Assembly (NCBI GenBank): GCA_965277855.1
Contig: OZ255847.1
Coordinates: forward strand, 2,418,001 to 2,482,000
Length of the DNA: 64,000 nt
Source of the DNA: Bog-105 sp965277855
Lineage (GTDB): Bacteria; Acidobacteriota; Terriglobia; Bryobacterales; Bryobacteraceae
Reading direction: 5' to 3'
This document shows, piece after piece, positions 53,251 to 61,985 of the stretch. Position 1 is the stretch's first letter; the number at the start of each line of letters is the position of its first letter. The notes under the pieces were generated by a model. That model saw nothing but the letters and a program-made list of their open reading frames with translations. It made no database searches and was not told the DNA's origin. The position numbers were made by a program, and so were the translations under genes.

Positions 53251-55206
53251 CTACGCGTAAGCTTGTTTCGCCTCCAGTGCGAGGTGCACTGATGTGCCTT
53301 CCCCGCGAACGCTCCGCACGTCAAAGGCCGCTCTAAGCCTCTCAGCGCGCTCCGACATACCTCGAATGCCCCAATGCCCACGAGTGATGTGCATATGAGC
53401 GGCTTCTAAGTCGAAACCTCGTCCATCGTCCCGACATTCAAGAGTAAAATCCCGACGGCTATAGCGAACGAAAATTGAGATCTTGGTCGCCTGTGCATGC
53501 CGGAACGCATTGATAATCGCCTCCCTCGCGATGAGGAAGACTTCCGACGCTATATGTGGGATCAAAGTGTTTTCCGATTCGACGCAAGTGACAGAGTAAT
53601 CGATTTCTCTGGAGGTATTGAGATCCTCACCCAATGTCTCCAACGCCGAGCAGAGCTCTTTGCCGCCGACATTCTGCTCACGAAGCCCCTTCACCCGATC
53701 GCGACCTTCCAGAATAAGTTTGTCCGCCGTCATTAAGGCTTTCTCCAGTGCGGCTTTTGATTTGTGGTCTTCGGGGACCTGCTCTGCTGCCGAGTGGAAC
53801 GTCATCAGCAAGCCCTGGACACCCTGCAGCAGAGTGTCGTGCAGATCCCTCGCGATGGAGATCCGTTCATCGGCGCGCTCATCGGCTCGTTCCCGTATCG
53901 CCGCCTCTATCCGCTTCAGGCGCACCTGTACAAGTAACCATGTCAGCGCCAGCAGCATTAGTCCGCAAAACGCCTGAAACCAAAGCTGCTGGTAGAAACG
54001 CGGCAACACGATAAAGGAGGCGGAGATCACCGGCTTGGTCCACACACCATAGGCGTTCTCGGCCATTACCTCAAACTGGTACTTGCCAGGGCCTACATAT
54101 GTGTAGATCGCTTCCGTACGGGAGCCCGCGTCCTGCCATGCTGTATCGTAACCATCCAGCTCGTAGCGATAAATTACGCGCCTTGGGTTTCTGAAATCTA
54201 CCCCGATGTAGTCGATGGCCAGCAATCGTATGTTCGGAGGAAATGTGCTCTCGGTGCTCATGTTGCGAGAATCGGCACGGATGCTGCGGATCGACAAAAG
54301 AGGTGCAGAAGAAGGCCTCACTTGTTGAGGCTCCACTGACACAATGCCGTTTAGCGTCGTGAACCAAAGACGGCCACTCGGATCGATATGGGCCTTACTG
54401 CTGAACAGTTCTGGAATTGACGGTCCGGCAATACTGCCTTCGCGGATGTCATTGGAGATCAACCGGTATTGCGGGTCATCCAGCGCATGCCGGATCTCTT
54501 GTTCTGCAATCCTGACTACGCCTGCGGAACTGGCCATCCAAACACTGCCGTCTTTCGACGCGACCAAACCCATCACAGTAGTTGCATGCTGCGGATTCGC
54601 AAAAGGAATGATGCGAAAGTAAGTGTCTCGGTAAATAGCAATCCCATTTACTCCATAAGCGAATAAGCCATAGCTCGTCTCGGAGAATCCCAGTGTGGAC
54701 CCTATTCCCGGCTTTCCTGTCTCCAGCTTGCGGCACTTAGTACCCTCTACTACACCAACTGCGTCGCTGCCCCGAAAGCCTAGTAACACACGACCCCGGC
54801 GATCACAGTACATGGCGCTGACCTCCGGCATCTCCTGTGTTGCTAGGTATGGTTCCCATTTGCCATCACTGAATGCCCACAAAGAGCGCCCGATCACGCG
54901 ACCGGCCACGGCAGCTAGAATCCGTCCGTCGCTTGTTCGTGCGCTTCCCGTGACCATATAGTGATTGGCATAGTTCTCGAGCCCCGGAATCGGAGGCAAT
55001 GGATCGACACGGCCGTTGCGCAGCATTGCCAGCCCACGCTGATCTTGCAAGGTCACACTGCCGTCCGCCGAACAGAATAGGCCGGCTACACCTTTATCAA
55101 TCACTTTGTGGGGGCCTTTCCCACTTGTAGAGCGCTTCTGTCGGATCGTTGATCCATATGGCGCCGGCAGAATCGATACAGCTACGCCAGTCCCCAATCG
55201 GAGCAT
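53251..55206 (-). CDS. Sensor histidine kinase, C-terminal part (frameshifted partner 55097-56227)
   Basis: Propeller blades (reg_prop type) are followed by a Y_Y_Y domain (YRYELDGYDTAWQDAGSRTE ... PGKYQFEVMAENAYGVW), one transmembrane helix (FQAFCGLMLLALTWLLVQVR) and a HisKA_3 dimerisation domain with phospho-His in ARDLHDTLLQGVQG. The HATPase domain has AREAIINAFRHAQA, DDGRGFD and GHWGIRGMSERAERL. The frame begins inside the 3' end of the upstream ORF; the first 35 or so residues given by this frame are not real. Removing one C in CCCCC at about 55104-55108 fuses the two into a 991-aa hybrid sensor kinase of the usual size. It partners with the adjacent NarL-type regulator. Confidence 0.85.
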   Translation of the reverse strand: MLRLGTGVAVSILPAPYGSTIRQKRSTSGKGPHKVIDKGVAGLFCSADGSVTLQDQRGLAMLRNGRVDPLPPIPGLENYANHYMVTGSARTSDGRILAAVAGRVIGRSLWAFSDGKWEPYLATQEMPEVSAMYCDRRGRVLLGFRGSDAVGVVEGTKCRKLETGKPGIGSTLGFSETSYGLFAYGVNGIAIYRDTYFRIIPFANPQHATTVMGLVASKDGSVWMASSAGVVRIAEQEIRHALDDPQYRLISNDIREGSIAGPSIPELFSSKAHIDPSGRLWFTTLNGIVSVEPQQVRPSSAPLLSIRSIRADSRNMSTESTFPPNIRLLAIDYIGVDFRNPRRVIYRYELDGYDTAWQDAGSRTEAIYTYVGPGKYQFEVMAENAYGVWTKPVISASFIVLPRFYQQLWFQAFCGLMLLALTWLLVQVRLKRIEAAIRERADERADERISIARDLHDTLLQGVQGLLMTFHSAAEQVPEDHKSKAALEKALMTADKLILEGRDRVKGLREQNVGGKELCSALETLGEDLNTSREIDYSVTCVESENTLIPHIASEVFLIAREAIINAFRHAQATKISIFVRYSRRDFTLECRDDGRGFDLEAAHMHITRGHWGIRGMSERAERLRAAFDVRSVRGEGTSVHLALEAKQAYA

Positions 55207-56227
55207 TGGGCATCGCAGGAACCAATGTCGAGTTGGTGAACTGTTCTAGTCCCCCTAAACCGCCAACCCAGATACTGCCGTCTAATCCCCGGAAGAAAGC
55301 TCGACTTCCTGACATCTCTGCGCCAACCATCAACTTGATCTGGTCGGGGAACTCTCGCATGAGCTTGACTAAGTTGACGTTCGAGTAGTCTTTTGTCAAA
55401 TGTAAAAGGGTGTTATTGAAGGTGAGTACCCATAACGATCCATCTGGTGAGGGCAGTGCACTCAGGACGCCCTCGCCGATCTCCGGCGCTGATAGCTGTC
55501 GGCCATCGTGGTCCAGATGCTGTAAATGCCGGGCCGGATGTTGCGAGTTCTTTGTATTGCCGCCACTCGAAATCCAGAGATCTTTCCGCAATCCTTCCTC
55601 AATCGTCATGTCACCGTAGACATAGGTAGAGGTCGGTTCGAACTCCTGGCTGTGCGAGCTGCGTCGGAAGAGCCGGTCATCGACCACGAGCCAGGCTGTA
55701 TCTGCTGAATCTATGTACAAAGTCGTTATGTGTCCTGATCCATGCCCTGGACACGGTGCGGGGCGCCAGATCCCATCCGGCGTAAGCCAAACAAGTTGCC
55801 GCTCATTTAACACCGCCCATAGCTTGCCGTCAGATCCCTGCTGTGGAAACTTGAATTCCTCAATGTAGGGCCATTCCACACGATCGAAGAGTTTAAACTG
55901 ACCCTTATGCAGCCGCCCTGGTGCCCCATGAAATCCAAACATCCATAAGTCGCCGTTTCTGGTGGCGAACAGGTAATGAAAGTTCTGTGCGAAGAAGGTC
56001 CGTGAATCTTCTGCGACGTGAAAAGGCAGGAAGGAAACCCCGTCAAACGTGTACAACCCTGCCAGCGAGGAAATCCATAACAGGCCGTCTGGAGTTTGCG
56101 TCATCGCGCGAATTCCTTGTGGAGCACCGTCCTGCGCCGACCAGGACATGTGGATCATCTTGGAAATCGGCTGCCCTTGTGCCCGGAGGAGTACCCCGCA
56201 GAGCAGCAGTAAAGTTACCTTCGCCAC
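55097..56227 (-). CDS. Sensor histidine kinase, N-terminal propeller part
   Basis: The N-terminal 376 residues of the split kinase. Signal peptide/anchor MAKVTLLLLCGVLLRAQG is followed by two-component propeller repeats: MIHMSWSAQDGAPQGIRAMT, QTPDGLLWISSLAGLYTFDG, DGKLWAVLNERQLVW, DGSLWVLTFNNTLLHLTK and DGSIWVGGLGGLEQF. These form a periplasmic seven-bladed sensor, typical of regulators of polysaccharide use. The frame ends at WERPPQSD after a CCCCC run. The true protein continues in the next frame (HKVIDKGVAGLFCSADGSVT). Either a recent null mutation or a homopolymer read error. Confidence 0.85.
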   Translation of the reverse strand: MAKVTLLLLCGVLLRAQGQPISKMIHMSWSAQDGAPQGIRAMTQTPDGLLWISSLAGLYTFDGVSFLPFHVAEDSRTFFAQNFHYLFATRNGDLWMFGFHGAPGRLHKGQFKLFDRVEWPYIEEFKFPQQGSDGKLWAVLNERQLVWLTPDGIWRPAPCPGHGSGHITTLYIDSADTAWLVVDDRLFRRSSHSQEFEPTSTYVYGDMTIEEGLRKDLWISSGGNTKNSQHPARHLQHLDHDGRQLSAPEIGEGVLSALPSPDGSLWVLTFNNTLLHLTKDYSNVNLVKLMREFPDQIKLMVGAEMSGSRAFFRGLDGSIWVGGLGGLEQFTNSTLVPAMPNAPIGDWRSCIDSAGAIWINDPTEALYKWERPPQSD

Positions 56228-56269
56228 GAAAGGCGTGAGAGACTCTCGGCACTGAATCGTCGCGCGTGC

Positions 56270-56902
56270 TCACAACTCAAAGTAACCTCGCTGCAGCGCG
56301 ATTGTCACTGCATGAGTCCGGTCGCTGGCCCGTAATTTCGACAGAATATTTGTTACGTGCGCCTTTACCGTATCCTCTCGGATTTGCAGCCGGTCCGCGA
56401 TGAGCTTGTTCGCATATCCGCTGGCGATTAAGCGCAAAACATCTGGTTCGCGCGGTGTCAGAGATTCATCCGCCGTGTGTCTCGCCAGGTCGGCCGCAAC
56501 TTCAGCCTGAATGGGGCTTTGTCCCGCATGCACCATGCGTATCGATGCCCGCAGGTCTCGCCGCAACGACGCCTTTAGCAAATAGCCCTTGGCGCCAGCC
56601 TTCAAAGCTCGCTTAGCCTGGATGTCGCCTGCATAAGTTGTCAGCACGATAATCCGTGCTTCTGGATGTTCAGCCTGTATCTTTTCGATTACTGTAATTC
56701 CGTCGAAATCCGGCAGCTTCAGATCCAGCAGTGTAATGTCGGGACGTAGCTTTTCGAAAAGCGCGATTGCCTCTTCGCCAGTCCCGCCTTCGCCAATGAG
56801 TTCCATATCCTCCTGGCTTTCAATCATGGAAGCCAATCCGTCTCGAACCACCGGGTGGTCGTCGATCACCAGCACGCGAATCTTTACTTTCGCTTCGGGC
56901 AC
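56270..56902 (-). CDS. NarL/FixJ-type response regulator
   Basis: A 210-aa two-component regulator. The receiver domain has VLVIDDHPVVRDGLASMIES, phospho-acceptor Asp in DITLLDLKLPDFDG, VLTTYAGDIQAKRALKAGAK and Lys in GAKGYLLKAS. A LuxR-type HTH follows (LTPREPDVLRLIASGYANKL, IADRLQIREDTVKAHVTNIL, SKLRA). GTG 56902 is the start because AAAGGAG lies 7 nt before it; the longer frame to 57091 is spurious. It is 42 bp upstream of the sensor kinase gene and cotranscribed with it, so they form one signalling pair. Confidence 0.92.
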   Translation of the reverse strand: MPEAKVKIRVLVIDDHPVVRDGLASMIESQEDMELIGEGGTGEEAIALFEKLRPDITLLDLKLPDFDGITVIEKIQAEHPEARIIVLTTYAGDIQAKRALKAGAKGYLLKASLRRDLRASIRMVHAGQSPIQAEVAADLARHTADESLTPREPDVLRLIASGYANKLIADRLQIREDTVKAHVTNILSKLRASDRTHAVTIALQRGYFEL

Positions 56903-57102
56903 GATCACTCTCCTTTCACATAGACCAAGCCGAAGCCATTCCTTGTTTCGTTCCATTGCCAAAAACGGGACTCTTTGAACACCATTGGCGGAGATTGGTC
57001 CACTTCTGTCCGAAAAGGCGGCTACCGGAACCCTCCATTTGGCGCATCCTAGAACTGAGATCGCGGCGACTGAGGCCGGGCTTATTAGCAAGGAACACTG
57101 AC

Positions 57103-57993
57103 ATGAGCGATGAAAGAAGCGCCGTTTTAATTACAGGCAGCAGTTCAGGCATTGGACGATTGACTGCCCTTACGGTTGCGAGAGCCGGGTATCGCGTGTA
57201 CGCCTCGATGCGTGGCTTCAAAGGTAAGAACCAAGGCACAGCCAAGGAATTGTCGGACTTAGCTCGCCGCGAAGGCCTCGATCTGGAGGTCCTTGAGCTT
57301 GACGTGGTGGAACCGAGTTCCATTCAATACGCAATACAGGATTTGATCGCTAAGGACCGGAGAATCGATGTACTAGTGAATAACGCGGGAAAGATGCCGA
57401 TCGGTATCTCGGAAGGATACACCGACGAACAACTTCACCAGCACTTCGCGCTTAACTTCTACGGACCGGTGCGCCTATGCCGCGCACTCCTTCCGCAAAT
57501 GAGAGAACGGAAGTCGGGTCTGATCATACATGTGAGCTCGATCCTTGGCCGCTTATTGCTTCCTGGTTGCGGTATCTATTGCGCTTCGAAGTTTGCCCTT
57601 GAGGCATATGCCGAAGTGCTCCATTATGAGTTGACTGGTTTGGGAATCGACTCTGTGCTCGTCGAACCGGGGCCTTACCCGACTAACTTACTCCCAAACA
57701 GGCCCAAGCCCGAAGATCGTGGTCGTGTCCTCGAATACGGTGAGCTTGCCTCGGGTCTTGACGTCTTTGTAGATCAATTTGAAAAATACTATGCATCCGG
57801 AGCCGCCCATGATCCACAGGAAATTGCCGATGCCATCCTCCACCTGATCGGCCTTCCATCAGGCAAGCGACCTTTGCGCACTGTTTGCGGCGAAGGCTAT
57901 GGTACGTCCGTCATCAATCGGCAAAACGCTCCCGTACAGGCGCAGGCTCTGCGCGAATTTGGCTTTGAAGCTTCCGTGGATCGCGTCGCCTAA
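57103..57993 (+). CDS. SDR-family oxidoreductase
   Basis: A 296-aa classical short-chain dehydrogenase/reductase. The cofactor site is AVLITGSSSGIGRLTALTVA, with VYASMRGFKGKN suggesting NADP preference. VLVNNAGKMPIG, LIIHVSSILGRL (Ser) and CGIYCASKFALEAYAEVLHY (Tyr and Lys) complete the catalytic set. The C-terminal half (DPQEIADAILHLIGLPSGKR ... GTSVINRQNAPVQ) follows the retinol-dehydrogenase-like pattern. ATG 57103 follows AAGGAAC. It is divergent from the response regulator and followed 53 bp later by an NTF2-like gene. Confidence 0.9.
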   Translation: MSDERSAVLITGSSSGIGRLTALTVARAGYRVYASMRGFKGKNQGTAKELSDLARREGLDLEVLELDVVEPSSIQYAIQDLIAKDRRIDVLVNNAGKMPIGISEGYTDEQLHQHFALNFYGPVRLCRALLPQMRERKSGLIIHVSSILGRLLLPGCGIYCASKFALEAYAEVLHYELTGLGIDSVLVEPGPYPTNLLPNRPKPEDRGRVLEYGELASGLDVFVDQFEKYYASGAAHDPQEIADAILHLIGLPSGKRPLRTVCGEGYGTSVINRQNAPVQAQALREFGFEASVDRVA

Positions 57994-58046
57994 GCACTCC
58001 TCCATGGAAGGACCGTGATTGCAAAAGGAATCAAGAGGAGGGAGTC

Positions 58047-58511
58047 ATGCTCGTTGAGGTAAAGATCAATGATCTACTCGCCCAAATGATTGAAGGATGG
58101 CGCCGGGGTAGCGGAATCCTTTTTGCCCAGCCATTCTCCAAGAACGCGCATTTCGTAGCGTTCGATGGATCTCTTCATAACGGGCCGGATGAGATTGCTG
58201 CCTTCCACCAGAAAGCATTCGACAGTGTTTTAAAGGGCGCCTCTCTGGACCTAACCGTCACTGACATCAAGCAAATAGATCAGAAGAACTGGCTCGTCTT
58301 TGCGAGAAGCTGGCATAGGCCAAACATTGCGCACACGGACCAGCGTACGGCCGAGTCAGTCAACATTTTCGTGTGCAGAAACGATGGCATGAAGGCTGAA
58401 GTCTTGGCCTTCCAAAACACACGCGTGCGCCCAATTACCGATCAGATTTCTGCCGAACTATGGAAAGCCTTCGACATGTCCTGGGAAAACCGGAACGCCA
58501 CGCATACATAA
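58047..58511 (+). CDS. SgcJ/EcaC-like NTF2-fold protein
   Basis: A 154-aa protein of the SnoaL/NTF2-like group (SgcJ/EcaC type): INDLLAQMIEGWRRGSGILF, AQPFSKNAHFVAFDGSLHNG, PDEIAAFHQKAFDSVLKGAS, LVFARSWHRP and AEVLAFQNTRVRPI. These often accompany oxidoreductases or bind small hydrophobic ligands. ATG 58047 is preceded by AAGAGGAGGGAGTC, a strong ribosome site. It is cotranscribed with the SDR gene. The substrate is unknown. Confidence 0.8.
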   Translation: MLVEVKINDLLAQMIEGWRRGSGILFAQPFSKNAHFVAFDGSLHNGPDEIAAFHQKAFDSVLKGASLDLTVTDIKQIDQKNWLVFARSWHRPNIAHTDQRTAESVNIFVCRNDGMKAEVLAFQNTRVRPITDQISAELWKAFDMSWENRNATHT

Positions 58512-58521
58512 GGAGTTTGTT

Positions 58522-58779
58522 ACGGAAGAAAAACAGCCTCGCACTTTGTCTATCGATGCTGCCGATCAGGAGGCGGTCCGTGCCATCCACTGGACGATGA
58601 TCGCTGCCTATGTGTCGGCAATGCGGAACTCCACTCTACTGAACTCGGAACACTTTCATTACCTCATCGCCCATTTCATCCTCGACTCGATCACTGGACA
58701 GAACATTTTGAATTGCGAGGTGCTCGTATTTTTGGAAGAAGCGACGTGGGTCGTGTCACGGTTCAGGTCCTCTCGATGA
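58522..58779 (+). pseudogene. Possible NTF2-like paralogue fragment
   Basis: An open frame without a good start, reading SIDAADQEAVRAIHWTMIAA YVSAMRNS at its head, which looks like the beginning of another SgcJ/SnoaL-type protein. It then loses similarity (STLLNSEHFHYLIAHFILDS). It follows the intact NTF2-like gene by 10 bp, so it may be a tandem duplicate that decayed. Confidence 0.25.
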
Positions 58780-58870
58780 AACGCGTATGACCTGCTGCTT
58801 TTGCGTGCCGAACTGATGCAAGAACCCGGCTCTGTCCTATGAAACAAGATAGATGTTTTCCGCCTACCTG

Positions 58871-60028
58871 CTAAATCCTGCCAGCTCCCGCTGACGGTTC
58901 GCAATCGTAAAAAGCGGGCAGGATGCTGTAGCGGGATTCGTAGGCGGCGCTTACGGCGATGCGAAAGTTTGCTACCGCTTCTGGCGCCACCAGATTCACA
59001 GTGCAGCCGCCGAAACCCCCACCCGTCATGCGCGCTCCGTAGACGCCGGGAAGCTGGATCGCTTCGTTGACCAGGAAATCGATTTCTTCGCACGTAATTT
59101 CATAGTCGTGTTGCATGGAGCGATGCGAGGCCACAAACAGTTTCCCCATTTCAACCAGATCGTGAGCCCGGGCGGCAGCAGCGAGGTCTAACACGCGTTG
59201 TGTATCAGAGATGATATGACGAGCGCGACGGCGGGCCAGAGCGGGAATTTGTTCCTCCACTTGCGCGAACAAAGCTGGGGATACATCGCGCAAACTCTCG
59301 ACTTCCGGGTGGGTCTGCTGGATGGCGGCCACCGCGGCCTTGCATTCGGCTACTCTTTCGCGGTAAGCCGAAGTCCCATGCTCGTGCTTAACGAGCGAGT
59401 TGACGGCAATGATGCGCACGTCATCCGGCAGTGTGACGTATTCGTGATCGAGGCTCCGGCAATCGATCTGGATGGCGGCGTGTTCCCGGCCAAAAACCGA
59501 CGCGTACTGGTCCATGATTCCGCACGGCATGCCGACGAACTGCGATTCCGCGCGCTGCCCCAACAGCGCGATGTCGAGCGGCGGCATCGGCCGTCCACTC
59601 AGCAAGGCAAAAGCCGTGGCAATCTCAAGGGCCGCAGAGGAACTCAGGCCGGAGCCCGCCGGCACTTCGCTCGCGATATACAGGTTGGCGCCCTCGATCA
59701 ATACCCCGGCCAGCATCAGTTCACGCGCCACTCCGACCACGTAGTCACTCCAAATTCCGAGCGGCTCGGCCACCGCCAAGTCCGAGATGGCCAGTGAAAA
59801 CTCCGAGCGCACATCGCGCGAGTAAAGATCGAGCTTGCCGTGACCTGCTGGGGCGATGGCTACGTAGCAGGCCATCTCGAGCGCGATCGGAAAAACATAG
59901 CCCAAATTGTAATCGGTATGCTCGCCGATCAGATTCACCCGGCCGGGCGCGCGGTAGAGTTGCGGGATAACGCTGGTCTGGTACTGCTCCTGAAACAGCT
60001 TTACGATTTCGCCCGGAACGAGAGCCAA
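58871..60028 (-). CDS. galK: Galactokinase
   Basis: A 385-aa GHMP kinase converting galactose plus ATP to galactose-1-phosphate (Leloir pathway). Motif 1 is YRAPGRVNLIGEHTDYNLGY, with the galactokinase signature. Motif 2 is VPAGSGLSSSAALEIATAFA, followed by GIMDQYASVFG (catalytic Asp). Motif 3 is GARMTGGGFGGCTVNLV. TTG 60028 is chosen because GGAGG lies 8 nt before it and it gives the standard length; the longer frame to 60067 has no such site. It overlaps the end of the upstream small membrane gene by 28 bp. Third gene of a symporter operon, so its role is use of imported galactose. Confidence 0.95.
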   Translation of the reverse strand: MALVPGEIVKLFQEQYQTSVIPQLYRAPGRVNLIGEHTDYNLGYVFPIALEMACYVAIAPAGHGKLDLYSRDVRSEFSLAISDLAVAEPLGIWSDYVVGVARELMLAGVLIEGANLYIASEVPAGSGLSSSAALEIATAFALLSGRPMPPLDIALLGQRAESQFVGMPCGIMDQYASVFGREHAAIQIDCRSLDHEYVTLPDDVRIIAVNSLVKHEHGTSAYRERVAECKAAVAAIQQTHPEVESLRDVSPALFAQVEEQIPALARRRARHIISDTQRVLDLAAAARAHDLVEMGKLFVASHRSMQHDYEITCEEIDFLVNEAIQLPGVYGARMTGGGFGGCTVNLVAPEAVANFRIAVSAAYESRYSILPAFYDCEPSAGAGRI

Positions 60029-60192
60029 AGAAGAATTCCTCCAAAGACAAGAATGGTGGCGCCGCACCAGAGATTCACGTTTGTTTCCGCGTCGAGCGGA
60101 GCGCGCACTTCCGGGCTGGCCAATCCATAGACGAGCAGGATTAGGCCAAGTAGTGAGAAAAGAAAACCAGTGGGACGGCGTAGGTCATTCAT
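60001..60192 (-). CDS. Small two-helix membrane protein in galactose operon
   Basis: A 63-aa protein with helix 1 GFLFSLLGLILLVYGLAS and helix 2 CGATILVFGGILLWLSF, short charged ends and a RAPLDAETNVNLWCG loop. ATG 60192 is 9 bp after the symporter stop, and its 3' end overlaps the galK start by 28 bp, so it is translationally linked to both. Similar small proteins occur next to SSS symporters in other bacteria and could be an accessory subunit. That is inference; no family name is known to me. Confidence 0.8.
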   Translation of the reverse strand: MNDLRRPTGFLFSLLGLILLVYGLASPEVRAPLDAETNVNLWCGATILVFGGILLWLSFRAKS

Positions 60193-60201
60193 GAGGCGTG
60201 T

Positions 60202-61860
60202 TTACCAGAAGATGATATTCAGGACGACCAGTAAAGCCATTACTACCAGCGCCAGCGGACCGGGGCGTTTGTACCAGGGGACGTCTTCTTCGCGCGGCAG
60301 TTCCGTGACACCCCAGACCAGGTTATGCAGTTCAGATTCGGGTTTGGGGGTGGTGAGCAGACTGATAACAACCGTGATCACCAGGCAGAACGAAAAAGAG
60401 ACGATGGCAATCCAATAATTCTGCGCCATGGTGGTCGGAAAAGTGTGCAGGGCCGCGCCCAACCAGGCGCCTTTGCCTTCGGCGATGGTCAAGCCATGGG
60501 TCGCGGCGGCGGCGCTGGTGCCGGCGAGCAGTCCCCAGAACGCAGCATGACCCGTCGTACGCTTCCAGAACATGCCCAGCAGGAACGTGGCGAACAATGG
60601 CGCGTTTACAAAGGCAAAAATCAGTTGCAGGAAGTCCATCATGTTGTTGAACTTCGTCGCCAGATACGCGGTCGCGATCGAGAGCGCTACGCCGGCCACC
60701 GTCGTTACCCGTCCCACCCACAGATAATGGCTGTCCGGCGCCTTCTTGCGAATGTAGCCTTGATAAATGTCGTAGGTGAAAACCGTGTTGAAGGCGGTTA
60801 CGTTCCCCGCCATGCCGGACATGAACGACGCCATAAGCGCGGTCAGCCCGATGCCCAACATGCCGGACGGGTAGAATTTCGCCATCAGCGTGGTCAGTAC
60901 CTGGTCATAGTCATAGCCCCCGCCTCCGGCTTTCAGCGGCAGCGAGTAACCGCTCGACGTACTCATCAGGGCCACCGCTGCGATGCCCGGCAGGATCACA
61001 ACGAACGGCATGAAAAGCTTAGGGAACGCTGCCACCAGCGGCGTCTGGCGAGCGCCATGAATACTGCGCGCTGCCATCGCCCTTTGAATAACCAGGAAAT
61101 TCGTACACCAGTAACCGAATGAAAGAACGAAGCCAAGGCCGGCTACCAGGCCGAATACTTCCACTCCCATCGGGTTCTCGCTAGCGTGGGCGGCGTAGCG
61201 CCAGGAATGCGTCATGACAGGTTGCAGGTGTGACTGGATGCCGCTCCAGCCACCGGCTTTGCGCAGCGCATAGTATGAAAGAGGCGCGAAACCGAGCACG
61301 ATCAGGAAGAATTGCACCACTTCGTTGTAGATGGCGCTGGTTAGTCCGCCCAGCAGCGTATAGATAAGGACGATGGCGGCCGACAGCAGCACCGAATTGG
61401 TGAAGCTCCAGCCGAGCACCAGTTCAAACAGCAGCCCGAGCGCATACATGCTGATGCCCGACGAGAACACCGTCATAATGGCAAAGGTAATAGCGTTCAG
61501 TCCGCGCGTCTTCTCGTCGAACCGGAGCTTTAGATATTCGGGCACGCTGCGCGCACGGCTGCCGTAATAGAAAGGCATCATGAAGACGCCCACAAAGACC
61601 ATAGCGGGCACGGCGCCGAGCCAGTAGAAGTGGGCCGTCATCATGCCGTATTTCGCGCCCGAAGCGCACATTCCGATCATTTCCTGCGCGCCTAAATTGG
61701 CCGCAATAAAGGCCAGACTGGTGATCCAGACTGGCACGGAATGGCCGGAGGTAAGAAAGTCTTCGCTGGTCGAGATCTTGCGTTTGGCTAGCCAGCCGAT
61801 CCCCAGGACGAAGGCGAAGTAAATGATGAGACTTGCATAGTCTATAGCTCGAAGTGTCAA
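60202..61860 (-). CDS. Sodium:solute symporter (SSS/SGLT type)
   Basis: A 552-aa inner-membrane sodium-sugar symporter with 13-14 hydrophobic helices. Family marks: FLTSGHSVPVWITSLAFIAA NLGAQE in the first helices, YGMMTAHFYWLGAVPAMVF, RARSVPEYLKLRFDEKTR, GGLTSAIYNEVVQFFLIV, FMSGMAGNVTAFNTVFTYDI and VGRVTTVAGVALS. TTG 61860 starts the frame at TLRAIDYASLIIYFAFVLGI. With galK directly downstream the likely cargo is galactose or a galactoside. First gene of the operon. Confidence 0.93.
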   Translation of the reverse strand: MTLRAIDYASLIIYFAFVLGIGWLAKRKISTSEDFLTSGHSVPVWITSLAFIAANLGAQEMIGMCASGAKYGMMTAHFYWLGAVPAMVFVGVFMMPFYYGSRARSVPEYLKLRFDEKTRGLNAITFAIMTVFSSGISMYALGLLFELVLGWSFTNSVLLSAAIVLIYTLLGGLTSAIYNEVVQFFLIVLGFAPLSYYALRKAGGWSGIQSHLQPVMTHSWRYAAHASENPMGVEVFGLVAGLGFVLSFGYWCTNFLVIQRAMAARSIHGARQTPLVAAFPKLFMPFVVILPGIAAVALMSTSSGYSLPLKAGGGGYDYDQVLTTLMAKFYPSGMLGIGLTALMASFMSGMAGNVTAFNTVFTYDIYQGYIRKKAPDSHYLWVGRVTTVAGVALSIATAYLATKFNNMMDFLQLIFAFVNAPLFATFLLGMFWKRTTGHAAFWGLLAGTSAAAATHGLTIAEGKGAWLGAALHTFPTTMAQNYWIAIVSFSFCLVITVVISLLTTPKPESELHNLVWGVTELPREEDVPWYKRPGPLALVVMALLVVLNIIFW

Positions 61861-61935
61861 GGAGCGGTTCCGTCCCGAGCGATTGTATCGCAGGAACTTT
61901 TACAACTTTGTGGTTACCCTTCGTTAAAGTGGGCG

Positions 61936-61976
61936 TACAATAAAGCCACGAGACCCGAGTGACTCGGGCAAAGGAG
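61936..61976 (+). promoter_or_regulatory. Promoter -10 and leader hairpin before FecR-domain gene
   Basis: TACAAT (61936-61941) suits a -10 box, with a poor TTACCC at -35. About 12 nt after it comes a perfect hairpin CCCGAG-TGA-CTCGGG (61954-61968) directly touching the ribosome-binding site AAAGGAG (61970-61976). The hairpin is part of the short leader and could affect translation or RNA stability. Confidence 0.4.
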
Positions 61977-61985
61977 TTGCTATCT

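Noticed and set aside
60325..61122. Plus-strand 265-codon frame opposite the symporter
   Set aside because: Arg/His-rich shadow of transmembrane codons; the minus strand has all symporter motifs.
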